DNA of 27,256 nucleotides, taken from CAZLCK01 sp964558235 (GTDB taxonomy: Bacteria; Actinomycetota; Coriobacteriia; Coriobacteriales; CADBOM01). The position numbers and the translations under genes were made by a program. The stretch is taken from NCBI GenBank assembly GCA_964558235.1, contig CAZLCK010000019.1, positions 1-27,256 on the forward strand, given 5' to 3'. This document shows positions 1-8,625 of this stretch, in pieces; position 1 is the first letter of the stretch; the number at the start of each line of letters is the position of its first letter. A model generated the notes under the pieces. It saw only the letters and a program-made list of their open reading frames with translations, did no database searches and had not been told where the DNA came from.

Positions 1-2
1 GC

Positions 3-125
3 TATAACGCAGAAACAGAGGCGGCAATACGTGAAGCTCGCGACATCATGAGCGGTAAAATTCAAGCTGAAGTCTACGATTCACCTGCTGCTATGTTTGC
101 AGCTCTTGATGAGCAAGGTGCTTAG
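3..125 (+). CDS. RelB/DinJ-family antitoxin, C-terminal part (start outside window)
   Basis: The open frame enters from the left edge and ends at TAG 123-125. The 40 visible residues begin YNAETEAAIREARDIMSG and end MFAALDEQGA. This fits the C-terminal toxin-binding segment of RelB/DinJ antitoxins, where a 'YN.ET..AI.EAR' stretch is followed by a 'D..MF..L' tail. In that family the N-terminal ribbon-helix-helix part (not visible here) binds DNA and autoregulates the operon, while the C-terminal part wraps the toxin. The toxin frame starts at the next base, with stop and start directly adjacent, which is the usual toxin-antitoxin layout and implies translational coupling. Family assignment is good; the exact subfamily (DinJ versus RelB) is inferred from the neighbouring YafQ-like toxin. 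Confidence 0.75.
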   Translation, partial: YNAETEAAIREARDIMSGKIQAEVYDSPAAMFAALDEQGA

Positions 126-406
126 ATGACGCTCAAACTTGTTTCTACTGCGAAATTTAAGAAAGACTACAAAAGAGCAAGAAAGCGTGGTCTTGATATG
201 AGCGAGCTACAGTCTGTTCTCGATAAACTTTGCGCAGAAGAGCCTCTCGAAAAAAGATATAGAGACCACGCCTTAATGGGAAGCTATGCCGGCTTTCGCG
301 AATGCCACATCCGACCGAATTGGTTTTGATGTATGCAGTTGATAAGGAGCAGCTGATACTTACCGCTTCACGTACCGGAAGTCATGCCGACCTGTTCAGC
401 GAATGA
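126..406 (+). pseudogene. YafQ-type mRNA interferase toxin, frameshifted
   Basis: The first 67 codons (126-329) encode a YafQ-like protein: N-terminal beta strand and basic helix, then RDHAL and GFRECHIRPNW, which match the His-containing segments of YafQ ribonucleases. The frame stops at TGA 327-329, just after Trp, within a TTTT run. The missing family C-terminus follows in the -1 frame from 326 to TGA 404-406: LMYAVDKEQLILTASRTGSHADLFSE. It contains the SHADLF motif that carries the catalytic His and terminal Phe in E. coli YafQ. Joined, the product would be 93 residues, close to the family's ~92. So a one-base loss in a T run has split the gene, or the assembly has an error there. AAGG lies 7 bases before ATG 126. 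The end touches the hsdS stop codon with no gap. Confidence 0.8.
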
Positions 407-1582
407 CTATATCTCGACCTTTGAGACGTCGATTTCGCCGGATATGAGTTTGGGGAGAAGCGTGTCGCGAAGTTTGGTGAGCTGTCGGTTTTCGAGCGAA
501 TTTTTAAGTATGCCTTGCATGGCAAAAGTTGCAACGTCCTTAAATAAGGCAAGTTGAGGCTCGCTTGGCAGTCTTACCTCATATTGTTCAATTTCAGATG
601 CCGATACACGCTGCCTACCACTGGATCCGCTCATCCTCGCTGTTGCGTAAGCTACAAATTCAGGATTACGCACCATAAAGTAGAGATACTCTGCCGGAAC
701 ATCTCCCTTTGAGGTAAAGACTATATATTCAGTTGAACCAAATGCCGTCTCCCCATCATTGAGGAAGTTCACGTAGCCTGCTTTTCCGTTTTCAAGGCAC
801 GGCGTTATTCTCGCCATGACCGTGTCTCCATTTATGAATTTGGCTCCACCGTTATAGGGCTTCACACACCAATCTGATGGAAAAGGACCGCTTGTGGATA
901 GGTTGGCCATCTCCACACAAAGGGCCTCATCACCCTTCTTCATAGTTCGCCTCGGATTCACCTCAGCTATATCGGACACCGTTACGAACGGATTGCTCTC
1001 ATCACTATCAAACTCATTGAAAAGTGTCTGTCCCAGCGCAGCTAAATAATCATTTGTGCGGTTGTTGAGAGCAATTTTCGAATCAATAGCTACAAGAATG
1101 GCTGAGATTCGCCTTTGCGTCTGGAGATCAGGAAGAGGGAATATATATTTCCCGATAGACTTCGCACTAATGTTTGGCTGGGCCGAATGACTATCAATAA
1201 ACGATAGGACATGATTATGAAATTTTGGATGAAGCAGGAGCATCCAAAGATAACCAGAATCGAGACGATCTGTCTTTGCAGTTACTTTCAAAACCCGCTG
1301 ATTAGCGTAAGCAACTCCTGAACGCATTCTTCCAACTTTGCCAATGGTATTGCCGGTCATCGCAACAAGACAGTCACCTTTTTTAACTAAATAGTGACTA
1401 AGCTGATTGTCGTTATAACCGTCCGCATCAACATCTGTAAGGTCTTCTTCTTTAGTCTCATGCTGAATATCTCCTATTTTGATTACTTTTGATCTGGCTC
1501 CTTTCCTGAAATCTCTTGACTTAAAAGCAAAACCAGGGGTCAACTCGGCTACTTCTGACAACGTTGTAATTTCACATCCCAT
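407..1582 (-). CDS. hsdS: Type I restriction-modification specificity subunit HsdS
   Basis: 391-residue S subunit that selects the DNA target of the type I enzyme. It shows the two-half architecture: target-recognition domain 1 at about residues 1-150, a central conserved helix at 150-190 (LPDLQTQRRISAILVAIDSKI), domain 2 at about 198-338 (starting VSDIAEVNPRR), and a second conserved helix at 338-385 (LPSEPQLALFKDV to TLLPKLISGEIDVSKVEI). Both halves contain the usual 'P....Q..I/LF' spacer start. The ATG at 1580-1582 lies inside the hsdM end (11-bp overlap), with GGAGG 9 bases upstream inside hsdM, so the two are translationally coupled. Length is normal for a full two-domain HsdS. The stop is TAG at 407-409, directly against the toxin remnant on the other strand. 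The recognition sequence cannot be read from the protein. Confidence 0.93.
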   Translation of the reverse strand: MGCEITTLSEVAELTPGFAFKSRDFRKGARSKVIKIGDIQHETKEEDLTDVDADGYNDNQLSHYLVKKGDCLVAMTGNTIGKVGRMRSGVAYANQRVLKVTAKTDRLDSGYLWMLLLHPKFHNHVLSFIDSHSAQPNISAKSIGKYIFPLPDLQTQRRISAILVAIDSKIALNNRTNDYLAALGQTLFNEFDSDESNPFVTVSDIAEVNPRRTMKKGDEALCVEMANLSTSGPFPSDWCVKPYNGGAKFINGDTVMARITPCLENGKAGYVNFLNDGETAFGSTEYIVFTSKGDVPAEYLYFMVRNPEFVAYATARMSGSSGRQRVSASEIEQYEVRLPSEPQLALFKDVATFAMQGILKNSLENRQLTKLRDTLLPKLISGEIDVSKVEI

Positions 1583-3086
1583 AACCGATTGCCTCCAAGT
1601 TCTTCTTGATCTGCTCCTGCAAACGATCAGATTCCTCGAAGCACTTCGAGAGCTCGCTCGTCAGACGCTTCATCTTCTCATCAAAAGGTTCATCGTCCTC
1701 CTCAGCGTCGGCGATGCCGACGTATCGGCCCGGGGTGAGGATGTAGTCCTGCTTGGCGATGTCGTCTATCGTCGCGACAGCAGAAAAGCCCTTCTCTTCC
1801 TCAAGCGTACCAGCGCGGAAAGCATCGAACGCACTGGAAATCTTCACAATGTCCTCGTCAGTGAGTTCGCGCAACCTGCGGCTCACCATCGTTCCCATCT
1901 CCCGCGCATCGATGAACAAAGTCTTACCCGGCTGTGCCTTCTCCTTGGAGATGATCCACAGGCATACGGGAATACCCGTGCTGTAGAAAAGCCTGTCCGG
2001 CATGGCAACAACACCCTCAACAAGGTCTGCCTCCACAATGGCAGTACGAATATCACCCTCGCCACTCGTCTGGCTGGAAAGAGATCCGTTCGCAAGAACC
2101 ATGCCCATGCACCCCGTCCGATTGAGATGATGGATCATATGCTGCATCCACGCGAAGTTTGCATTGCCTTCGGGCGGCGCACCGAACTCCCAGCGCGGAT
2201 CCTCCTTGAGCTGTTCGCCACCCCAATCTTTGTTGTTGAAGGGCGGGTTTGCAAGGATGAAGTCAAAGCGCTCGGTGCGGTGCAGGTCGTTAAAAAACGT
2301 GTCGGCGTTATGAGATCCAAGGTCAGCGTCTATGCCACGAATAGCGAGATTCATCATTGCCATCTTCCAAGTGGTTGGATTGCTCTCTTGGCCGAAAATC
2401 GAGAGATCGTTGATTTTTCCCTGATGACGGCGTACGAACTCGGTTGACTGTACGAACATGCCGCCCGATCCGCAACAGGGGTCATACACACGACCGTGAT
2501 AGGGCTGGATGATCTCAACGAGTGTACGCACCACGCAGGCAGGAGTGTAGAACTCTCCCGCATTCTTACCCTCCGCCTCAGCGAATTTTGCGAGGCAGTA
2601 CTCGTAAGTACGGCCCAGGATGTCGCGTGTGTCCCCCTTCTCAGCCATCTGTACATTTGTAAATAGGTCAACAACTTCACCCAATCGACGTTTATCTAAT
2701 TCTTGACGAGCAAAATTTTTTGGAAGAATACCTTTAAGCTTATCGTTTTCCGCTTCGATTTGTCTCAGTGCTTCATCAATAACTTTGCCTATTTCAGGAG
2801 TATGTGCTGCAGCAGCAATGGTTTTCCAGCGTGCTTGTTCAGGTACAAAAAAGATGTTTTGATACGTATATTCATCGCGATCTTCTTCGAATCCCTCATC
2901 TTCCGCAACCAATTCTTCATAACGCTGATCAAATTTGTCAGAAATGTATTTTAGAAAGATCAACCCAAGCACGACATTCTTATACTCAGACGCATCCATA
3001 TTGCCACGAAGCTTATCAGCTGCTTGCCAAATCTGCTCTTCAAAACCAATCTCTGCAGTATTTTCAGTTTTTTTCTGTTTTGCCAT
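1572..3086 (-). CDS. hsdM: Type I restriction-modification methyltransferase subunit HsdM
   Basis: 504-residue N6-adenine methyltransferase subunit. The N-terminal HsdM helical domain (about residues 12-150) is followed by the methylase domain: GEFYTP at 177-182, the SAM-binding motif I DPCCGSGG at 202-209, and the catalytic NPPF at 280-283. The C-terminus (about 470-504) is a coiled-coil-like tail that typically contacts HsdS. ATG 3084-3086 has AGGAG 7 bases upstream, overlapping the end of hsdR, and the 3' end overlaps hsdS by 11 bp, giving a tight R-M-S operon. Base composition is uneven: codons for roughly the first 130 residues are AT-rich (two sampled 60-base lines are 35-37% GC), while the rest is GC-rich (two sampled lines are 60 and 67% GC). 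The protein reads through the step without disruption. Confidence 0.96.
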   Translation of the reverse strand: MAKQKKTENTAEIGFEEQIWQAADKLRGNMDASEYKNVVLGLIFLKYISDKFDQRYEELVAEDEGFEEDRDEYTYQNIFFVPEQARWKTIAAAAHTPEIGKVIDEALRQIEAENDKLKGILPKNFARQELDKRRLGEVVDLFTNVQMAEKGDTRDILGRTYEYCLAKFAEAEGKNAGEFYTPACVVRTLVEIIQPYHGRVYDPCCGSGGMFVQSTEFVRRHQGKINDLSIFGQESNPTTWKMAMMNLAIRGIDADLGSHNADTFFNDLHRTERFDFILANPPFNNKDWGGEQLKEDPRWEFGAPPEGNANFAWMQHMIHHLNRTGCMGMVLANGSLSSQTSGEGDIRTAIVEADLVEGVVAMPDRLFYSTGIPVCLWIISKEKAQPGKTLFIDAREMGTMVSRRLRELTDEDIVKISSAFDAFRAGTLEEEKGFSAVATIDDIAKQDYILTPGRYVGIADAEEDDEPFDEKMKRLTSELSKCFEESDRLQEQIKKNLEAIGYGM

Positions 3087-3095
3087 TCATGGCTC

Positions 3096-6000
3096 CTAGT
3101 CACAAACCTTATTGTCAGCCCAAAGTTCACATTGCTCCATTACAGTACCAATTGCATCTTCCATTCCCTCTGGAGGATATTTGTATTTCTTTAAAAGCCG
3201 CTTGATTGTACGCCTCATTCCAGCACGTGCACTTTCTTTTTTCTGCCAGTCTATCGTAGCGCTTTTCTGCAATGCTTCGGTCAGCTCACGGGTTATAGCA
3301 ACAAGCTCGTCATTGTCATAAAAATCTTTTATTGCTTCCGGCCTAGTAATTGCGTCATAAAAGGCCATTTCTTCTTCAGTAAGCCCCAGTTCTTCAGCAT
3401 CACTACGATCTTTCATCATATCCCGTGCCATCTGAACAAGCTCTTCTATAACCTCAGCGTTGGTAATCATGCCATTAAGATACGAATTCAGTGTACTTTG
3501 TAATATTTCACTAAATTTCTTTGCTTTAACAACACTAGTAAGCTGATACGTTTGCACCTGTTCTTTAATAAGCCTCTTAAGACTTTCGACAGCAATATTT
3601 TTCTCTTTCATATTTGCAACTTCGGTTAAAAATACCTCATCGAATAAAGATATCTCTACACTATCTTTTTCGAACAGGTCTATGACACCATCGGAGTGCA
3701 CGGTTTGCTGCAAAATCTCAGAAATACGTTTATTGAACTCCTTATAGCTCATACCGCCAGCATTACTACTCTTACGGCCAGCTAGGCGCAATACCTGAAC
3801 GCGCAAAACTGAAAGATAAGCTGCTTCACGCTGATCTTTTTCCAATACTAAGCTTTTACATAAACTAAGCGCTTGATTCATAAGTTGACATTGCTTAATA
3901 AAATCTTCACGATCCTCATATCTCTCTGGGTCAAGTAGCCAATCCACCCCTTCAGCAATAGCCTTCATAAGTTGCAATTCATTGTTAGTAAAAATAAGTT
4001 TTTTGTAGTCATAACCAAACATTAAGTCGCGACAAACATCCAATTTCTCTAAAAACTTTGGATACGCTGTAGTAGAAACATTCATATCACCATAATTTGA
4101 TTGATCGCGTACAGTATAGTCTCTCATTGCACGTTTAAGAGCACGCGCAATGCCAATATAGTCAACAACTAGGCCGCCTTGCTTGCCTTTGCACACACGG
4201 TTCACACGTGCAATTGCCTGCATTAAGTTGTATCCCTTCATTGGCTTAAACACATACATAGTAGATAAGCTTGGAACATCAAAACCTGTTAGCCACATGT
4301 CTACAACTATGGCAATTTTTAACGGATCGCCATCGTCTTTAAACTTTCGTTCCATTTCCTTTTTATGACGCGAACCGCCACAGACTTCAAACCATTCTTC
4401 TGGGTCCTGGTTTGACATGGTCATAACTACGCCAACTTTATCTTTCCAATCAGGACGAAGCTCCATTATCTTGTAATAGATTTTCATAGCAATAGAACGA
4501 CTGTAAGCCACAATTAATGCTTTGCCAGACAGCAAATCAGCGCGATTATTTTCGTAGTGTTCTATGATGTCACTACATAAAGAATCAATAGTTTCTGGAG
4601 TATCAAACAACGCATCCAGTCTGCCTAAATCGCGTTTAGACTTTTCTGCAGAAACTTCGTCGGCTTTATCAGTAAATTCCTTGTAGGCAATATCTAATTT
4701 TTCTAAAGCATCTGGATCCAGTCGAAGCGCAACAACGCGGCTTTCATAATAGACAGGTTTTGTCGATGCGTCTTCGACCGACTGAGTCATATCATAAATG
4801 TCAATATAATTGCCAAAAACTTCACGAGTATTACGATCTTCTAGTGCAATAGGTGTACCGGTAAAACCAATGTAGGAAGCATTCGGCAGAGCATTGCGCA
4901 CCATACGTGCTGTACCAACACTTGTATGTCCTTGCACGTCCATTTTTTCTGTTAGCCCATACTGTCCACGATGCGCTTCATCCACCATAACAACAACATT
5001 ACTACGGTCACAAAGCGGTTTTTCACCATCAGTAAACTTTTGCATTGTAGTAAAAATAATGCCATTTGCTTCGCGACCAATAAGTAAGCTTTTCAGATGT
5101 TCACGACTTTTAGCTTGTACAGGTGTTTGACGAAGGAATTTTGAACAGCGCGAAAATTGCCCAAATAGTTGGTCATCGAGATCATTTCTGTCAGTAATAA
5201 CAACAACGGTTGGACTTTTCAATCGGCTTTGGAGCAAATGCGCAAAGAACACCATAGATAGAGATTTACCACTACCTTGAGTGTGCCAAAAAACACCAAT
5301 CTTTCCATTGCCTTTTATTGCTTCTTCAGTTCGCTCTATTGCTTTGCGAACACCAAAATACTGATGATATGCAGCCAGAATTTTAATAGTGCTTTCCTGC
5401 GTGTTATTAAAGCATATAAAATTTTGGATAATGTCTAATAGACGATCTTTTGCAAACATGCCATCAAGCATAGTTTCCCACGTAGCTGCTTGCGTATTGG
5501 AGTAATCACCATCAGAAGACTTCCATGCAACAAACCTGTCTTCATTTGCCGTAATAGTACCTACGCGTGTCTCTGACATATCACTCATAACACAAAATAC
5601 ATTCGGTACAAATAGACTGGGAATATGGTTCATGTAATTTCTTAACTGGAGATAAGCATCTGAAGCATCAGTTTCTTCGCGTGAAGGAGACTTTAACTCA
5701 AAAAGCACAAGCGGCATTCCATTTACAAAAACAATGACGTCCGGTCGCTTTTCGGAGTATTCAACAAAAGTCCACTGATTAACAACATAAAAGTCGTTAT
5801 TGCTCGGATTATCAAAATCAAGAAGATTAACTATATCATCATGTTCCTCTTTACCATCAAAATAGTGCACTTCGACGCCCGACTGAAGATAATCAGAAAA
5901 GATTTCATTACGCTGCTCTAATGATCCATCTTCTACATTTGATATTTTCAGTATTGCCTCAGCGATGGCCTCTTTTGGCAAATTCTTGTTGATACGCTGT

Positions 6001-6176
6001 AAGGATTCCCACAAATAATCAGGTAGAAAAACATCTCGATATTCATCGCTAGTTCTAGGCACATCTGGACCATATAAGTGCTCATAGCCTAATTTTTCAC
6101 AAAAGTATTTTATAAGTGCTTGCTCATAAAAATCCTCATTAAACACAACAGATGCATACTCAATTCTACCCGCCAT
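3096..6176 (-). CDS. hsdR: Type I restriction enzyme endonuclease/translocase subunit HsdR
   Basis: 1026-residue R subunit that translocates and cuts unmethylated DNA. The N-terminal nuclease domain has the PD-ExK signature (P145-D146, E160-K162 in LFELKSPS). The SF2 motor follows: Walker A GSGKS at 301-305, motif II DEAH at 399-402, motif III FTGTP at 438-442, and a later helicase motif region MQAIARVNRVCKGK. The C-terminal third is helical and would contact HsdM. Start ATG 6174-6176 has AAAGG 7 bases upstream. Nine bases separate its TAG stop from the hsdM start. Length and motif set are those of an intact enzyme. The first gene of the operon sits 186 bp downstream of smpB on the same strand; no convincing promoter was identified in that gap, so the operon may be partly read from upstream. 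Confidence 0.96.
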   Translation of the reverse strand: MAGRIEYASVVFNEDFYEQALIKYFCEKLGYEHLYGPDVPRTSDEYRDVFLPDYLWESLQRINKNLPKEAIAEAILKISNVEDGSLEQRNEIFSDYLQSGVEVHYFDGKEEHDDIVNLLDFDNPSNNDFYVVNQWTFVEYSEKRPDVIVFVNGMPLVLFELKSPSREETDASDAYLQLRNYMNHIPSLFVPNVFCVMSDMSETRVGTITANEDRFVAWKSSDGDYSNTQAATWETMLDGMFAKDRLLDIIQNFICFNNTQESTIKILAAYHQYFGVRKAIERTEEAIKGNGKIGVFWHTQGSGKSLSMVFFAHLLQSRLKSPTVVVITDRNDLDDQLFGQFSRCSKFLRQTPVQAKSREHLKSLLIGREANGIIFTTMQKFTDGEKPLCDRSNVVVMVDEAHRGQYGLTEKMDVQGHTSVGTARMVRNALPNASYIGFTGTPIALEDRNTREVFGNYIDIYDMTQSVEDASTKPVYYESRVVALRLDPDALEKLDIAYKEFTDKADEVSAEKSKRDLGRLDALFDTPETIDSLCSDIIEHYENNRADLLSGKALIVAYSRSIAMKIYYKIMELRPDWKDKVGVVMTMSNQDPEEWFEVCGGSRHKKEMERKFKDDGDPLKIAIVVDMWLTGFDVPSLSTMYVFKPMKGYNLMQAIARVNRVCKGKQGGLVVDYIGIARALKRAMRDYTVRDQSNYGDMNVSTTAYPKFLEKLDVCRDLMFGYDYKKLIFTNNELQLMKAIAEGVDWLLDPERYEDREDFIKQCQLMNQALSLCKSLVLEKDQREAAYLSVLRVQVLRLAGRKSSNAGGMSYKEFNKRISEILQQTVHSDGVIDLFEKDSVEISLFDEVFLTEVANMKEKNIAVESLKRLIKEQVQTYQLTSVVKAKKFSEILQSTLNSYLNGMITNAEVIEELVQMARDMMKDRSDAEELGLTEEEMAFYDAITRPEAIKDFYDNDELVAITRELTEALQKSATIDWQKKESARAGMRRTIKRLLKKYKYPPEGMEDAIGTVMEQCELWADNKVCD

Positions 6177-6200
6177 CGATTAGCCTTTCGCCCTCATCAA

Positions 6201-6344
6201 TCAACTGAAATAGCATGAAAATTTACTAATTCTGAAAGTGATGTCTCTCTTAATACTGATGCCCCTTGCAACTAAATAAACAGTATCATCCGTAGCTTTT
6301 GGAGTAGGAGTTAGAACTTTATAATTTAACGCACTAAGAAGCAC
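6201..6344 (-). CDS. Possible short ORF downstream of smpB (47 residues, doubtful)
   Basis: The 186-bp gap between smpB and hsdR contains a frame that continues in phase after the smpB TAG for 53 sense codons and ends at TGA 6201-6203. A GTG at 6342-6344 would give 47 residues, with SALNYKVLTPTPKATDDTVY near its start and ending ITFRISKFSCYFS. A GGGA lies just upstream but the ribosome site is weak. The sequence resembles no family I recognise. It could be a remnant of a gene displaced when the hsd operon was inserted, or chance. Apart from this I see nothing definite in 6177-6362. Confidence 0.15.
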   Translation of the reverse strand: MLLSALNYKVLTPTPKATDDTVYLVARGISIKRDITFRISKFSCYFS

Positions 6345-6362
6345 TTTTATGTTCCCAATAAA

Positions 6363-6848
6363 CTATCTATAACGTTCTTTTAAAGCTCTCTCAACTTCGC
6401 GCTGCGAGTCGCGCTTTGCTATCACCTGACGCTTATCATAATTCTTGCGACCACGCGCTAAGCCAATCTCAACTTTTACGCGATTATTTTTGTCGAAGTA
6501 GATCTTCAAAGGCACAATTGCCATACCTTTTTCTCTGGTCTTAGATAGCAAATAATTAATCTGCTTGCGATGCAAAAGTAGCTTGCGATTCCTGTCTGAA
6601 TCTACATTGGAGTGCCCGCCGTTACTGTATGGCGAGATGTGCACCCCGATCATCCAAGCCTCATCTCGCCTGATAACAACGAAGCAGTCTGTCAATTGAC
6701 ACGAGTTCTCCCGAAGCGAGCGTACCTCTGTACCAGTTAATACAACACCCGCCTCAAAAGTCTCAATTATTTCGTAATCATGCAGAGCCTTGCGATTCTT
6801 TGCAATTGTTCCATCGGACTCTTTATGACCTTTTTTCTTTTTTGCCAT
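6363..6848 (-). CDS. smpB: SsrA-binding protein SmpB
   Basis: 161-residue tmRNA partner that delivers SsrA RNA to stalled ribosomes for trans-translation. The family pattern is complete: IAKNRKALHDYEI near the N-terminus, GVVLTGTEVRSLRE, VHISPYSNGGHSN, RKLLLHRKQI, and the basic C-terminal tail GRKNYDKRQVIAKRDSQREVERALKERYR that enters the decoding channel. I place the start at the ATG 6846-6848 (MAKKKK), with GGAG 7 bases upstream, not the TTG two codons earlier. That ATG overlaps a TGA (TGATG) of a 13-codon minicistron lying in an 18-bp repeat downstream of ilvD. No ssrA RNA gene is visible in the window. It follows the ilv genes by 62 bp and is probably partly cotranscribed with them. Confidence 0.96.
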   Translation of the reverse strand: MAKKKKGHKESDGTIAKNRKALHDYEIIETFEAGVVLTGTEVRSLRENSCQLTDCFVVIRRDEAWMIGVHISPYSNGGHSNVDSDRNRKLLLHRKQINYLLSKTREKGMAIVPLKIYFDKNNRVKVEIGLARGRKNYDKRQVIAKRDSQREVERALKERYR

Positions 6849-6857
6849 CAACAAACT

Positions 6858-6893
6858 CCACTAGCCACTATCAATCCACTAACCACCATCAAA
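6858..6893. repeat. Two tandem 18-bp units between ilvD and smpB
   Basis: Units CCACTAGCCACTATCAAT (6858-6875) and CCACTAACCACCATCAAA (6876-6893) match at 15 of 18 positions. On the minus strand they encode a 13-codon ORF (ATG 6887-6889) whose residues also repeat in hexads, MVVSGL and IVASGV, and whose TGA overlaps the smpB ATG. This may couple smpB translation to upstream translation; that role is inferred. Confidence 0.6.
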
Positions 6894-6910
6894 AGTTTTA
6901 GGATTTGCAA

Positions 6911-8575
6911 CTATATCAAAATTGCACCCTTATCTGCACTAGAGACCATGCGTGCATATCTACCAAGCCAACCTGTAGAAATTGCAGGTTTTGGCATAAC
7001 CAAATTCTCTCGACGCTTTGCTAGCTCTTCGTCACTAACTTCTAGGGTAATAGAGGCATTCGGAATATCGATAATAATCGCATCTCCCTCCTCAACAAGA
7101 CAGATATTTCCACCGGCTGCTGCCTCTGGAGAGACATGTCCAATAGAAGCTCCACGCGACGCACCAGAAAATCTTCCATCTGTAATAAGCGCAACGGTCT
7201 TGTCGAGCCCCATTCCAGCTAAAGCAGACGTTGGATTTAACATCTCACGCATACCGGGCCCACCCTTTGGACCCTCATAGCGAATAACCACAACATCTCC
7301 TGGGTGAATATCTGAAGCATAGATGGCCGCAATTGCCTCTTCTTCAGAATTAAATACCCTAGCTCGACCAGTATGAACTAACATCTTCTCATCAACTGCG
7401 CTGCGCTTAACAACGCATCCGTCGGGAGCTAAGTTACCCCACAAAATTTGCAATCCGCCTGTTGTGCTGTAAGGGTCATCGATCGAGCGAATTGCGCTAT
7501 GATCCAAGACCTTTGCATTTTTGATGTTCTCACCCAAAGTTAACCCGGTTACTGTCATAACATCCAAATCCAAAAGATCCTTCTTTGCAAGTTCAGCTTG
7601 AACCGCTGCAACACCTCCAGCTAAATACAGATCTGGCATATGCGTTGGTCCAGCCGGAGCTAAGTGGCAAAGATTTGGAGTTGTGGCCGAAACCTCATTG
7701 AACATCTGCAAATCAAGAGCGATATCTGCCTCATGTGCAATTGCTAAAAGATGCAAAACCGTATTTGTTGAACATCCCAAAGCCATGTCGCAAGCTAAAG
7801 CATTACGAATACTTCTTTCGTTTACAATATTGCGAGCTTTAACCTCGCGCTCCAGCATCTTCATAACAGCCATTCCAGCATGCTTAGCTAGTTGCAAGCG
7901 CTGCGAATTGGTTGCGGGAATACTACCATTTCCAGGCAATGCAATTCCGATCGCTTCACAAAGGCAATTCATGCTGTTAGCGGTATACATTCCTGAACAA
8001 CTACCACAGCCAGGACAAGCATTTTGCGTGCAATCTTCTAGCTGATCTTCATCGATCTTTCCGGCCTTAAAAGCACCAACAGCCTCAAACATCTTAGAGA
8101 GGCTGATCTCTTCGCCTTCAAAATGGCCCGCCTCCATAGGACCGCCCGAACATACGACAGCTGGAATATTCAAACGCAATGCAGCCATCAACATTCCTGG
8201 AACAATCTTGTCACAGTTAGGAATAAGCACCATTGCGTCAAGTTGATGAGCAATCGCCATGGTCTCGATGCTGTCACATATCAGTTCACGACTAGCAAGC
8301 GAATATTTCATGCCAATATGACCCATAGCAATGCCGTCACATACACCGATTGAAGGTATCAAAATTGGAGTTCCACCAGCCATAGAAACACCAGTCTTTA
8401 CAGCATTGGCAATTTTGTCGAGATTCATATGTCCAGGCACAATCTCGCTATAAGCACTAACAACACCAACCAGTGGCCTATCTAGTTCCTCTTTTGTGTA
8501 GCCCAACGCATAAAAAAGACTTCTATTTGGGGCACGCTCAGGGCCTTGTGTTACATTGTGGCTTCTAAGCTCCAT
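6911..8575 (-). CDS. ilvD: Dihydroxy-acid dehydratase
   Basis: 554-residue iron-sulfur dehydratase for the third common step of valine/isoleucine synthesis, turning 2,3-dihydroxy acids into 2-keto acids. Recognisable blocks: MELRSHNVTQGPERAPNRSL at the start, GVCDGIAMGH (D80), LIPNCDKIVPGM with C121, CPGCGSCSGMYTANSMNCL (C187, C190, C193), and GGLQILWGNLAPDG and SGASRGASIGH further on. C121 and C193 are the likely cluster ligands. I chose the ATG at 8573-8575 because it gives the standard length; the longer frame to 8656 would run through an intergenic hairpin and add 27 residues of no family character. It is preceded by ilvC and followed by smpB. The stop is TAG, followed in phase by 20 more sense codons. 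Confidence 0.96.
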   Translation of the reverse strand: MELRSHNVTQGPERAPNRSLFYALGYTKEELDRPLVGVVSAYSEIVPGHMNLDKIANAVKTGVSMAGGTPILIPSIGVCDGIAMGHIGMKYSLASRELICDSIETMAIAHQLDAMVLIPNCDKIVPGMLMAALRLNIPAVVCSGGPMEAGHFEGEEISLSKMFEAVGAFKAGKIDEDQLEDCTQNACPGCGSCSGMYTANSMNCLCEAIGIALPGNGSIPATNSQRLQLAKHAGMAVMKMLEREVKARNIVNERSIRNALACDMALGCSTNTVLHLLAIAHEADIALDLQMFNEVSATTPNLCHLAPAGPTHMPDLYLAGGVAAVQAELAKKDLLDLDVMTVTGLTLGENIKNAKVLDHSAIRSIDDPYSTTGGLQILWGNLAPDGCVVKRSAVDEKMLVHTGRARVFNSEEEAIAAIYASDIHPGDVVVIRYEGPKGGPGMREMLNPTSALAGMGLDKTVALITDGRFSGASRGASIGHVSPEAAAGGNICLVEEGDAIIIDIPNASITLEVSDEELAKRRENLVMPKPAISTGWLGRYARMVSSADKGAILI

Positions 8576-8625
8576 CTTTGATAAATTCCTCTTCCCTTTT
8601 CTACTTATGTCGTCTCTTCTAAACA

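Noticed and set aside
320..335. Programmed -1 frameshift producing full YafQ toxin
   Set aside because: TGG TTT TGA lacks a proper slippery heptamer and no downstream pseudoknot is seen; a lost T in a T run explains it more simply.
1479..2447. Plus-strand frame of 322 codons opposite hsdM/hsdS
   Set aside because: It is the antisense shadow of GC-rich hsdM codons; hsdM has clear catalytic motifs (DPCCGSGG, NPPF) and this frame has no recognisable features.
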